Origin: Oscillospiraceae bacterium
Lineage (GTDB): Bacteria > Bacillota > Clostridia > Oscillospirales > Oscillospiraceae
Assembly: GCA_902795195.1 (NCBI GenBank)
Contig: CADBKF010000029.1
Location: 1-51,985 of the forward strand
Length of the DNA stretch: 51,985 nt
Reading direction: 5' to 3'
The notes under the pieces were generated by a model. It did not search any database and was not told the origin of the DNA. It worked only from the letters and a program-made list of their open reading frames with translations. The translations under genes were made by a program, and so were the position numbers. Shown here piece by piece: positions 6,561 to 14,699 of this stretch; position 1 is the stretch's first letter, and the number at the start of each line of letters is the position of its first letter.

Positions 6561-8228
6561 ATGAACACTTCCACCATTGACGGCTTCCAGTTTGCAAACA
6601 TGATCCGCGGCGGCGCGGCAAGCCTGTCCGAGCACCGCAAGCTGGTCAACGACCTGAACGTCTTCCCGATCCCCGACGGGGACACGGGCGACAACATGTA
6701 TATGACGATCTCCTCCGGCGTGGAGGCGATCGATCACGGCGCAAGCGATGCCCTGGGCGACACCGCAAAGACGGTCGCCCGTGGCATGCTGCTGGGCGCG
6801 CGCGGCAACTCCGGCGTGATCCTGTCCCGGATCTTTGCCGGCATCTCCCAGGGCCTGGAGGGCGTCGAGCGCGCCAACGTCCAGGCACTTGCCCGCGCGC
6901 TGCAGAGCGGCGTGACCGCGGCCTACGGCGCGGTCTCCGTGCCCGTGGAGGGCACGATCCTCACGGTCTACAAGGACGCGGTGCGCTACGCCTGCGACCG
7001 CATCGACGAGACCAGCAGCTTTGAGAGCTATTTTGACGATTTTCTTGCCGAGCTGCGGCGCTCGCTCGAGCGCACGCCCGAGCTTTTGGACGTGCTCAAG
7101 CAGGCCGGCGTCGTCGACAGCGGCGGCGCGGGCATCATCTACATCGCAGAGGGCATGAAGCAGGCCCTGGAGGGCGATACCTTCGACCGCCCGGCGGCGG
7201 GCTCCGCAGCCGCCAAGGTGGATCTGGACGCCTTCACCGAGGACTCCGTGCTCGAGTTCGGCTACTGCACCGAGTTCCTGCTGCGGCTGCAGCGCGAGAA
7301 GGTCGATCTGGAGCACTTCGACCTCGAGGAGATCGAGAGCTACCTCAACTGCGTGGGCAGCTCGGTGGTCTGCTTCCGCGAGGGCAGCATCGTCAAGGTC
7401 CACGTACACACAAAAACGCCCGGCCAGATCCTGAACCACTGCCAGAGCTGGGGCGAGTTTTTGACGCTCAAGATCGAAAACATGAACCTGCAGCACAACG
7501 CGCTGGCCGTCCACGCCCCCGAGAGCGCCGCCGGCTCCTACGTCCCCGCAGCCACCCGGCCGAAGAAGCCCTACGGCATCGTGGCCGTGGCCTCGGGCGA
7601 GGGTCTGCAGCAGATCTTCCGCGAGCTCGGCTGCGACGTCGTTGTCGACGGCGGGCAGAGCATGAACCCCTCGGCCCAGGACTTCCTCGACGCCTTTGAC
7701 GCCATCGACAGCCGGACCATCCTGGTCTATCCGAACAACAGCAACATCCTGCTCACCGCCCAGCAGGCGGCCAAGCTCTATGACCGGGCCGATGTGCGCA
7801 TCGTGCCCAGCCGTTCCATCGGCGAGGGCTACGCGGGCATCAGCCAGCTCAACACCGCCTCCGGCGACACCGAGGCGATCCTGGCAGAGCAGCAGGCGGC
7901 GATCTCCGGCGTGGTGACCGGTCTGGTCTCCACCGCGATCCGGGACACGAAGGGCCAGGGCGTGCAGGTGCACGCGGGCGACTACATCGGCTTTGTGAAC
8001 GAGTGCATCTACGCCGCCGATCCGGTGCGCGAGCGTGCCGCCCTGCAGCTCTGCAGGGCCGTGGGCATGGGCAATTACGACGTGCTCCTGCTGCTTGGCG
8101 GCAGCGCCGTGCCGGAGGACGAGGCCGAAGCCCTGCGGCAGAAGCTCGAGCAGGCCAACCCGCTCACCGAGGTCATCCGCCTCAGCGGCGGCCAGCCGAT
8201 CTTTGACTACATCATGATTTTTGAATAG
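6561..8228 (+). CDS. fakA: Fatty acid kinase catalytic subunit FakA (DAK2/YloV family)
   Basis: A 555-residue protein with an N-terminal DAK2 nucleotide-binding domain and a C-terminal FakA-specific domain, the usual length. D39-G-D41-T-G-D44-N45 is the Mg-ATP motif, and ARGNSGVILSRIFAG the following conserved loop. FakA phosphorylates fatty acids held by a FakB (DegV) protein, feeding exogenous fatty acids into phospholipid synthesis. A DegV-family gene starts 11 bases downstream, which supports the pairing. Cytoplasmic. The start at 6561 follows AGAGAGG. Confidence 0.9.
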   Translation: MNTSTIDGFQFANMIRGGAASLSEHRKLVNDLNVFPIPDGDTGDNMYMTISSGVEAIDHGASDALGDTAKTVARGMLLGARGNSGVILSRIFAGISQGLEGVERANVQALARALQSGVTAAYGAVSVPVEGTILTVYKDAVRYACDRIDETSSFESYFDDFLAELRRSLERTPELLDVLKQAGVVDSGGAGIIYIAEGMKQALEGDTFDRPAAGSAAAKVDLDAFTEDSVLEFGYCTEFLLRLQREKVDLEHFDLEEIESYLNCVGSSVVCFREGSIVKVHVHTKTPGQILNHCQSWGEFLTLKIENMNLQHNALAVHAPESAAGSYVPAATRPKKPYGIVAVASGEGLQQIFRELGCDVVVDGGQSMNPSAQDFLDAFDAIDSRTILVYPNNSNILLTAQQAAKLYDRADVRIVPSRSIGEGYAGISQLNTASGDTEAILAEQQAAISGVVTGLVSTAIRDTKGQGVQVHAGDYIGFVNECIYAADPVRERAALQLCRAVGMGNYDVLLLLGGSAVPEDEAEALRQKLEQANPLTEVIRLSGGQPIFDYIMIFE

Positions 8229-8239
8229 GAGTTGAAAGC

Positions 8240-9109
8240 ATGCTAAAGCTATTTTGCGACACCGACTGTGACATGACCCCGGCGCTGGCCCGGGAATACG
8301 GCTACGGGCTGATCAGCATGCCCTATTCCGAGGGCGAGAAGACGATCTATCCCTATGAGGACTTCGAGGAATTCGACTGCCACGGCTTCTACGAGCGGCT
8401 GCGCGGCGGGCTGCTGCCCACCACGAGCTCCATCTCCGAGGAGCGCTACCTCCACTACTTTGAGCCCTGGTTCCAACAGGGCTGCGACATCCTCTATGTC
8501 CACTTTTCCCGCGCCATGTCCGCCACCTTCGGCGCCATGGACCGGGCTGTGGCGCTGCTGAAGGAAAAATACCCCGCAAGGCGCTTCTACGAGATCGACA
8601 CCAAGGGCATCTCCATCCCCAGCCTGAACATCGCGCTCGAGGTAGGCGATCTGGTCAAGGCCGGCAGATCCGTCGACGAGATCCTGGCCTGGGCTGAGAC
8701 CGAGGTGGACAAATTCGCGGTGTATTTCTACGCCGACGATCTGAAATTCTTCCAGCGCAGCGGCCGCGTGAGCGGCCTGGCCGGCACCATGGGCACGCTG
8801 CTGGGCATCCGGCCCATCATCTACATGAGCAGCGCCGGCAAGATGGAGTCCATCGGCAAGGAGAAGGGCCGGCCAAAGGCGCTGGCCCGGCTGCTGCAGT
8901 ATGTGGACGAGCTGGGCGAGGACGTGAAGGGCCACCGGGTCATCATCGCCCAGTGCGACTGCCAGAGCCAGGCCGAGGCCGCAGCCAGCGAGCTGCGTCG
9001 CCGCTTCGGCGAGGACCTGGAGATCCTCTTCTCTCCGGTCAACCCGACCGCCGGCGCCCACTGCGGCCCCAACTGCATCGGCATCTGCTTCCACGCGAAG
9101 CACCGCTGA
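8240..9109 (+). CDS. DegV family fatty-acid-binding protein (FakB-like)
   Basis: A 289-residue DegV protein. Visible family segments are the opening CDTDCDMTPALAREYG, TTSSISEERYLHYF, the FSRAMSATFGAM loop and DLKFFQRSGRVSG. FakB proteins bind a fatty acid and present it to FakA for phosphorylation. It directly follows fakA with a strong AGGAGTTG site, so the two form an operon. The fatty acid preference cannot be told from sequence. Confidence 0.9.
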   Translation: MLKLFCDTDCDMTPALAREYGYGLISMPYSEGEKTIYPYEDFEEFDCHGFYERLRGGLLPTTSSISEERYLHYFEPWFQQGCDILYVHFSRAMSATFGAMDRAVALLKEKYPARRFYEIDTKGISIPSLNIALEVGDLVKAGRSVDEILAWAETEVDKFAVYFYADDLKFFQRSGRVSGLAGTMGTLLGIRPIIYMSSAGKMESIGKEKGRPKALARLLQYVDELGEDVKGHRVIIAQCDCQSQAEAAASELRRRFGEDLEILFSPVNPTAGAHCGPNCIGICFHAKHR

Positions 9110-9152
9110 TCCGGCCCGCGCAGCAAAATACATCAACCATGGAGGCAGACCC

Positions 9153-10271
9153 ATGATCCAGATTGTGGAAGCAACGACCAGAAGGCTTCAAAAGGACTTC
9201 ATCGAGTTCCCGCTGAAGCTCTACAAAGACAACCCCTATTTTGTGCCGCCGCTCTACGGCGACGAAAAAAAGATGTTCCGCAAGGACTTCGTCTACAACG
9301 ACACCTGTGAGTGCATCTACTACAACGCCTACCGGGACGGGACGATGGTGGGCCGCATCCAGGGCATCCTGCAGCGGGCCAGCAACGAGAAAACCGGCGA
9401 AAAGCGCATCCGCTTCACGCGCTTTGACGCGATCGACGACCAGGCGGTGGCCGACGCGCTCTTTCAGGCGCTCGAGGACTGGGGCCGGCGCCTCGGCATG
9501 GACACGGTCTGCGGCCCGCTGGGCTTCTCGGACCTCGAGCGCGAGGGCCTGCTCATCGAGGGCTTTGACCAGCTGGCCACCTTCGAGGAGCAGTACAACG
9601 CCGAATACTACCAGCGGCTGATCGAGCACTGCGGCTATGTCAAGGAGGTCGACTGGCTCGAGAGCAAGATCTACCTGCCCGACCATGACGACGGGAAGCT
9701 CGAGAAGATGGCCGACTACATCCTCAAGCGCTACCATATGCGCCTGGGCGAGGCGAAAAACGTCAACGATTTCCTGAAAAAATACGGCGACCAGTTCTTT
9801 GAGCTGCTGGACGTGGCCTACAAGGACATCTACGGCACCGTGCCCTTCACCCAGGGCATGAAGGATATGATGATCGCCAACTTCAAGCTGATCATCGACC
9901 TGCGCTATGTGGCGGTGGTGCTCGACGAGAATGACCGGGTGGTGTGCCTGGGCATCTGCTTCCCGTCGATCGCCAAGGCCGTGCAGCCCTCCGGCGGCCG
10001 GCTGACCCCGGCGGCGCTGCTGCGCCTGCTCAAGGCGCTCAAGCACCCGAAGGTACTCGATCTCGGCCTGGTGGGCGTGGATCCCCGCTATGCCAGCCGG
10101 GGCATTGCCACGGTGGTCATCGCCGGCCTCATGCGGATGCTGCGCGAGGACGGCATCGAGTACGCCGAAACCAACCTCAACCTCGAGGACAACCACGCGA
10201 TCCTCAACCAGTGGAAGCGCTTCAAGACCGTGCGCCACAAGCGCAGAAGAAGCTTCGTCAAGCACCTGTAG
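9153..10271 (+). CDS. GNAT-like N-acetyltransferase family protein (YghO-like)
   Basis: A 372-residue protein. The C-terminal third has a GNAT-like acetyl-CoA segment (LGLVGVDPRYASRGIATVVIAGLMRMLREDG) followed by the NLNLEDNHAILNQWKRF segment. The N-terminal part (FIEFPLKLYKDNPYFVPPLY) is typical of an uncharacterised family related to E. coli YghO. Substrate unknown. It follows the DegV gene by 43 bases and may be co-transcribed. Its stop codon falls at the edge of the tandem repeat at 10267, so the repeat supplies the final bases of the frame. Confidence 0.75.
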   Translation: MIQIVEATTRRLQKDFIEFPLKLYKDNPYFVPPLYGDEKKMFRKDFVYNDTCECIYYNAYRDGTMVGRIQGILQRASNEKTGEKRIRFTRFDAIDDQAVADALFQALEDWGRRLGMDTVCGPLGFSDLEREGLLIEGFDQLATFEEQYNAEYYQRLIEHCGYVKEVDWLESKIYLPDHDDGKLEKMADYILKRYHMRLGEAKNVNDFLKKYGDQFFELLDVAYKDIYGTVPFTQGMKDMMIANFKLIIDLRYVAVVLDENDRVVCLGICFPSIAKAVQPSGGRLTPAALLRLLKALKHPKVLDLGLVGVDPRYASRGIATVVIAGLMRMLREDGIEYAETNLNLEDNHAILNQWKRFKTVRHKRRRSFVKHL

Positions 10272-10361
10272 TGCGCTGCAGCGCCGAAAACCTTTTCGCC
10301 TGTAGCGCGCTGCAGCGCCGAAAACATTACGCCTGTAGAGCGGGCTATCAGCCCGCAAAAC
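10267..10361 (+). repeat. Tandem repeat, three units of 33-34 bp
   Basis: Units begin TGTAG at 10267, 10301 and 10334. Units 1 and 2 share GCGCTGCAGCGCCGAAAAC, with a self-complementary GCGCTGCAGCGC core. Unit 3 has exchanged the core for GCGGGCTATCAGCCCGC, a different hairpin, but keeps the AAAAC end. Confidence 0.85.
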
Positions 10362-10385
10362 TGCATTTGGACCATATCGTCAATT

Positions 10386-10541
10386 AAAAAAACGGGCCTG
10401 TTGCAAAATGCTCTGTCATTTCGAGCAAAGCGAGAAATCCGTTCCTTTTTCGCAGCTGTATGCGGTGAGAATACGGATTTCTCGGTCGCAAGCTCCCTCG
10501 AAATGACGGGTTTGTGCATTTTGCAACAGGCCCGTTTTTTT
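10386..10541. mobile_element. MITE-like element with 26-bp perfect terminal inverted repeats (copy 1)
   Basis: Both ends are perfect inverted copies: seven A, CGGGCCTGTTGCAAAATGC at the left and its complement ending in seven T at the right. Inner sequences are also partly self-complementary (TGTCATTTCGAG and CTCGAAATGACG; GAGAAATCCGT and ACGGATTTCTC). No reading frame of note. It lies between convergent genes, where its T-tailed stem probably serves as a bidirectional terminator. A homologue is at 21192-21326. Confidence 0.85.
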
Positions 10542-10546
10542 CTGAT

Positions 10547-11461
10547 TTACTTTACGTGATACTTCAGGCCCCTGGGGTAGAAGAAGCGCAGCTTTTCGTC
10601 CGCCAGCTTCATCTCCACGTCCTTTGCCCAGCGGGCCTCGCCGTCGAGGTTCACGACCTCGCTCGCGTCGCAGTGCACCGCGACCTGCCTTGCCCGGAAG
10701 TGCTGCACGAACTCGGGCAGCTCCGCGTAGCGGCCCTGCTTGTACTTGCCGATGATGCCGGCCACCTGCAGCAGCGACACCTTTTTGATGACCAGCACCT
10801 CCAGCAGGCCGTCGTCGGGCTCGGCCTCGGGCACGGGCCGGTAGCCGCCGCCGTAGCAGCGGCCGTTGCAGACGCACAGCAGCGTGAAGCGGCCGTCGAG
10901 CTGGGTGCCGTCAATGTCAATGCGGTAGTGGCGGTCGATGCCCTGGATCAGGTTGACCACCGTGGCGATGTTGTAGGCGCCCTTGCCGGTCACCAGCGGC
11001 AGGCGCTTATAGCGGTAGGCCGAGGTGCCCACGCGGGCGTCGATGCCGATCGAGCAAATGTTGATGCTGTAATCCTCCCCCACGCGGATGAGGTCGAAGC
11101 AGGCCTCGTCCGGGTCGTTCAGCAGCTGCTCCATGCGGAAAAACTCCTCGGGCCGGTCGAAAATCTTGATGAAGTCGTTGCCCGAGCCGCAGGGCACGTG
11201 CGTGACCGCGGCATTGGCATAGCCCGCCGCGCCGCAGACCACCTCGTTGAGCGTGCCGTCGCCGCCGCAGGCATAGAGCCGCACCGCCTCGCCGGTCCCG
11301 GCGGCCTGCCGGGCGATGCGGGTGCAGTCGCCGGGCTGCTTGGAGACGGAAATTTCAAAGTTCAGCCCGCGCGCCCGGCACAGCGCCTGGATCTGCGCGG
11401 ACAGCTCCTTCGTGCGGTCGCTCTTGCCCGCCGCGGGATTGATGATGAAGATATGTCTCAT
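10547..11461 (-). CDS. Diacylglycerol/lipid kinase family protein (DagK/YegS/BmrU type)
   Basis: A 304-residue lipid kinase. The N-terminal nucleotide site is intact: INPAAGK at residues ~6-12, GGDGTLNEVV, and PCGSGNDFIK. The C-terminal beta domain carries the CNGRCYGGGYRPVPEAEPDDG segment typical of the family. DgkB-type members return diacylglycerol to phosphatidic acid; BmrU-type members are of less certain substrate, so no symbol is given. The start at 11461 overlaps the stop of the upstream methyltransferase gene by 4 bases (ATGA) with GGAGA upstream, so translation is coupled. Confidence 0.88.
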   Translation of the reverse strand: MRHIFIINPAAGKSDRTKELSAQIQALCRARGLNFEISVSKQPGDCTRIARQAAGTGEAVRLYACGGDGTLNEVVCGAAGYANAAVTHVPCGSGNDFIKIFDRPEEFFRMEQLLNDPDEACFDLIRVGEDYSINICSIGIDARVGTSAYRYKRLPLVTGKGAYNIATVVNLIQGIDRHYRIDIDGTQLDGRFTLLCVCNGRCYGGGYRPVPEAEPDDGLLEVLVIKKVSLLQVAGIIGKYKQGRYAELPEFVQHFRARQVAVHCDASEVVNLDGEARWAKDVEMKLADEKLRFFYPRGLKYHVK

Positions 11462-12585
11462 TTTTCTTTCTCCGTCGCCTGATACTGAAACAGATTGCAC
11501 TGGATCATGCCGTTGTAGAGCTTGCGCTTTTTATCCGCCCGCCGCCCGAAGTAGTGCTCGAATTCGGGCTCGGAGGAGATGATGTATTTTCCCCAGCCGT
11601 CGGCGTATTTGAGGTGGCGGCCGAGGGCCTGGTAGAGCCGCTGTGCCGAGCGCTGTTCCATGAGCCGCTCGCCGTAGGGCGGGTTGCAGACGATGACGCC
11701 CCGGTCGCAGGGCAGCGGCGCCTTGGTGGCGTCCGCCTCCTCAAAGCGGATCAGGCCCGCCACGCCGGCCTTTTTCGCGTTGGACCGGGCGATGGCCAGG
11801 CTGGCCGGGTCGTTGTCCGAGCCGAGGATGCGGTAGTCGCCGGAGAACTCGGCGTCGAGGGCGGCCTTGCGCTCCTGCTGCCAGAGCGCCGCCGGCACGC
11901 AGGGCCAGTGGGTCGCGGAAAAGTCGCGCTGCAGGCCCGGGGCGCGGTTTTTGGCGATCAGCGCGGCCTCGATGACGATCGTGCCGCTGCCGCAGAAGGG
12001 GTCCCAGAAGAAGTCTCTGCCCCGCCAGCGGGCCAGCTCCACCATCGCAGCCGCGAGGGTCTCGCGGATCGGCGCGTCGTTGCCCACCGCGCGGTAGCCC
12101 CGCTTGTGGAGCCCCGCGCCGGAGGTGTCCAGGAAGATTTCGGCGACATCCTGCATGATGGCAAACTGCAGCTGGTAGGTCTCGCCGCTCTCGGGCAGCC
12201 AGCTCACGCCGTAGTGCTGCCCCAGCCGCTGGGAGGCGGCCTTTTTCACGATGGCCTGGCAGTCGGGCACGGAGTGCAGCTGGGAGCTCAGGCAGTGGCC
12301 CTTGACCGGGAATATGCCGGTCTTGGGGATGAACTGCTCGAGCGGCAGGGCCAGCACGCCCTGAAACAGCTGCTCGAAGCTGGCCGCCGGGAAGCGGCCC
12401 AGGCGCAGCAGCACCCGTTCGCCCATGCGCAGGCGCAGATTGGCGCGCACCATGGCCTGCCAGTCGCCGTCAAAGAGCACGCGGCCGTTCTCCACGCGCA
12501 CGTTTTCCAGATCCATTCGTTTCAGTTCCTTGCCCACCAGGCCTTCCAGACCGAACAGGCAGGGCACGCTAAAGGTATATGCCAT
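11458..12585 (-). CDS. THUMP-domain class I SAM-dependent RNA methyltransferase (YpsC/RlmL-like)
   Basis: A 375-residue protein with an N-terminal THUMP RNA-binding region (about residues 40-155) and a C-terminal Rossmann methyltransferase: DPFCGSGTIVIEAAL (SAM motif I) and NPPYGERL (the N6-adenine or N2-guanine type catalytic motif). Family members of this length (B. subtilis YpsC) methylate 23S rRNA, probably N2 of G2445. First gene of a two-gene minus-strand operon. The start at 12585 follows CGGAGG. Confidence 0.88.
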   Translation of the reverse strand: MAYTFSVPCLFGLEGLVGKELKRMDLENVRVENGRVLFDGDWQAMVRANLRLRMGERVLLRLGRFPAASFEQLFQGVLALPLEQFIPKTGIFPVKGHCLSSQLHSVPDCQAIVKKAASQRLGQHYGVSWLPESGETYQLQFAIMQDVAEIFLDTSGAGLHKRGYRAVGNDAPIRETLAAAMVELARWRGRDFFWDPFCGSGTIVIEAALIAKNRAPGLQRDFSATHWPCVPAALWQQERKAALDAEFSGDYRILGSDNDPASLAIARSNAKKAGVAGLIRFEEADATKAPLPCDRGVIVCNPPYGERLMEQRSAQRLYQALGRHLKYADGWGKYIISSEPEFEHYFGRRADKKRKLYNGMIQCNLFQYQATEKEK

Positions 12586-12729
12586 AGGGGCCTCCGTTGT
12601 TGGTTATTTGCAGCGCGCGAGGTCCGCGCGCGGTTCGCAGCTTTTGCACCAAAGGACATTCTACCACGTCCCCGGCGCTTTTTCAACGTCTTTTGGCCTG
12701 AAAATTGTCTCGGAAGGGCAGAAAAACGG

Positions 12730-12735
12730 TATAAT
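12730..12735 (+). promoter_or_regulatory. Probable -10 box for the 40-aa ORF
   Basis: TATAAT at 12730-12735. The best -35 (TTGTCT at 12705) is 19 bases away, so the promoter is suboptimal or activator dependent. Confidence 0.45.
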
Positions 12736-12778
12736 TTTCGTGTGTTCGGCGGACACTCCCATCAAAGGAGGTGCCCGC

Positions 12779-12901
12779 ATGAACGAAGAAGCACGACCGG
12801 CGCAGCCGCATCTGCCCGCCAGGCGCCAGGCTGCCTGCGCCAATCTCGCCGAAGGCCACCGCACCCAGTCCCCGGTCCCGGAATCCCCGGCGCTGGAATA
12901 G
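12779..12901 (+). CDS. 40-residue small ORF of unknown function
   Basis: ATG at 12779 follows a near-perfect ribosome binding site, AAAGGAGGTG, at the right distance, with a TATAAT box about 45 bases upstream and a strong terminator directly after the stop. This makes a compact single-gene transcription unit. The product is proline-, alanine- and charge-rich (starts MNEEARPAQPHLPARR), has no membrane segment and is not recognised. GC-rich codons match the chromosome. The unit could also be a small RNA whose ORF is incidental. Confidence 0.5.
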   Translation: MNEEARPAQPHLPARRQAACANLAEGHRTQSPVPESPALE

Positions 12902-12902
12902 A

Positions 12903-12942
12903 GAAAAACCCGCGCAGGCGAATGCCTGCGCGGGTGGATTTT
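12903..12942. terminator. Bidirectional terminator between the 40-aa ORF and the ABC exporter operon
   Basis: CCCGCGCAGGC (12909-12919) and GCCTGCGCGGG (12924-12934) pair around a GAAT loop. TGGATTTTT follows on plus; GTTTTTC follows on minus. Confidence 0.9.
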
Positions 12943-14699
12943 TAGATTGCATACTGGCTCTGGTAGAGCTCGTAGTAGAAGCCCTTCTGCGCCAGCAGCG
13001 CTTTGTGGGTGCCCTGCTCGACGATCCGGCCGTCGCGCAGGACCAGGATCAGGTCCGCGTCCACGATCGTGGACAGGCGGTGGGCGATGATGAAGCAGGT
13101 GCGGTCCTTCATCAGCCGGTCCATGGCCTTCTGGATCAGGATCTCGGTGCGGGTGTCAACGTTGGAGGTCGCCTCGTCCAGGATCAGCAGCCGGCGGTCT
13201 GCCAGCAGCGCGCGGGCGATCGTCAGAAGCTGCTTCTGGCCGGAGGAGATGTTGGTCGAATCCTCGCTGATCTTCGTGTCGTAGCCCTGCGGCAGCGTGC
13301 GGATGAAGCGGTCGCAGTAGGCGTGCCGGCAGGCGGCCTGGATCTGCTCGCGCGTGGCGTCCGGCTTGCCGTAGGCCACGTTCTCGGCCACGCTGCCCTC
13401 AAAGAGCCAGGTGTCCTGCAGCACCATGCCGAAGAGGCTGCGCGTGTCGTCGCGGCTGCAGACCGAGACGTCCTGCCCGTCGATCGTGATGCGGCCGCTG
13501 TCCACGTCGTAAAAGCGCATCAGCAGGTTCACGATCGTGGTCTTGCCGGCGCCGGTGGGGCCGACGATGGCCACGTTCTGCCCGGGCTTGACGTGGATGC
13601 TCAGGTTCTGGATCAGCGGATTTTCCTTGACATAGCGGAAATTGACGTCCTCAAAGCGGATCTCGCCGGTGACCGGCCGCGGGACGCTGCCGCTGAGCGG
13701 CGCCTCCTCGTCCAGATCCAGCAGATCAAACACGCGCCGGGCCGCCGCCTTGGCCTGCTGCAGCTGGCTCAGGCCGCCGGCGATCCGCTCGAGCGGCGTG
13801 GAGAACTGCCGGGCAAAGAGGATCACCGTGACCACGGTGCCCACCGGCAGCAGCTTCTGCAGCACCAGCCAGCCGCCCAGCAGGGCGATGACGATGTAGC
13901 ACAGGGCGTTGGTGAAGGTGATGACCGGCTGCACGATGGAGCCCAGGAAGTCGCCCTTCTGGCGCACGTCGTTGTGCTTCTGGTTGATCTGCGCCATGCG
14001 CTCGTTGATGTGCGCCTCGAGATTGAAGGCCTTCATGGCGGAAAAATTGGTGACGTTCTCCTCGGCCATGGCGTACAGGTCACCGCCGATGTTGAACATG
14101 TCGTTCCAGTATTTTTCACTCTTCGTGGCAAGCCGCGCCGAGAGCAGCAGCGACAGGGGCATGAACGCCACCACCGCAAGCGCCAGCCGCCAGTCCGAGA
14201 GGAACATGAACAGCGTGATGATCGCGATCTGCAGGAAGCCGGTGAAGAGGATCTCGATGATGCCGTGGATCGTCATGCCCATGGTGCCCACGTCCTCGCT
14301 CAGCCGGTCGATGATCTCGCCGGCGGGCGTCTTGTCGAGGTAGGAGATCGGCACGCGCTGGAGCTTGTCGGAGATGCGGATGCGCAGCCGCCAGGTGAAG
14401 AAGCGGCTGACCACGTTGTTGAGCAGGTATTGGTTGCCGTAGGTCACAAGGCCCTGGGCCACGTAGATGCCCAGCAGCACAAGCAGCCCCGGCTCGAGGC
14501 TTTTTCCGAGACCCGGCTGGCCGTCCCAGGCATAGAGCCGGTCGACCAGGCCGCCCAGCAGCTCGGGCCCGGCCACCGCGCAGGCGATGATGACGCCGCA
14601 GAGCAGCACGGACAGCGCCAGCCACCAGCGGATCGGCCTGGCCTCCTGCACCAGGCGCAGCAGCGTCCGGTCAAAGAGGCGTTCCTTTTTCTTCGTCAT
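12942..14699 (-). CDS. ABC exporter half-transporter, canonical ATP site subunit
   Basis: A 585-residue fused permease-ATPase. The first ~310 residues hold six membrane helices (ABC type-1 exporter fold), the rest the nucleotide-binding domain: GPTGAGKTT Walker A, NISSGQKQLL signature, LLILDEATSNVD Walker B with catalytic Glu, and IAHRLST H-loop. It starts inside the stop of the other half (ATGA overlap at 14696-14699). With its partner it should form a heterodimeric multidrug or lipid exporter of the BmrCD/LmrCD/TM287-288 type; substrate unknown. Confidence 0.92.
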   Translation of the reverse strand: MTKKKERLFDRTLLRLVQEARPIRWWLALSVLLCGVIIACAVAGPELLGGLVDRLYAWDGQPGLGKSLEPGLLVLLGIYVAQGLVTYGNQYLLNNVVSRFFTWRLRIRISDKLQRVPISYLDKTPAGEIIDRLSEDVGTMGMTIHGIIEILFTGFLQIAIITLFMFLSDWRLALAVVAFMPLSLLLSARLATKSEKYWNDMFNIGGDLYAMAEENVTNFSAMKAFNLEAHINERMAQINQKHNDVRQKGDFLGSIVQPVITFTNALCYIVIALLGGWLVLQKLLPVGTVVTVILFARQFSTPLERIAGGLSQLQQAKAAARRVFDLLDLDEEAPLSGSVPRPVTGEIRFEDVNFRYVKENPLIQNLSIHVKPGQNVAIVGPTGAGKTTIVNLLMRFYDVDSGRITIDGQDVSVCSRDDTRSLFGMVLQDTWLFEGSVAENVAYGKPDATREQIQAACRHAYCDRFIRTLPQGYDTKISEDSTNISSGQKQLLTIARALLADRRLLILDEATSNVDTRTEILIQKAMDRLMKDRTCFIIAHRLSTIVDADLILVLRDGRIVEQGTHKALLAQKGFYYELYQSQYAI

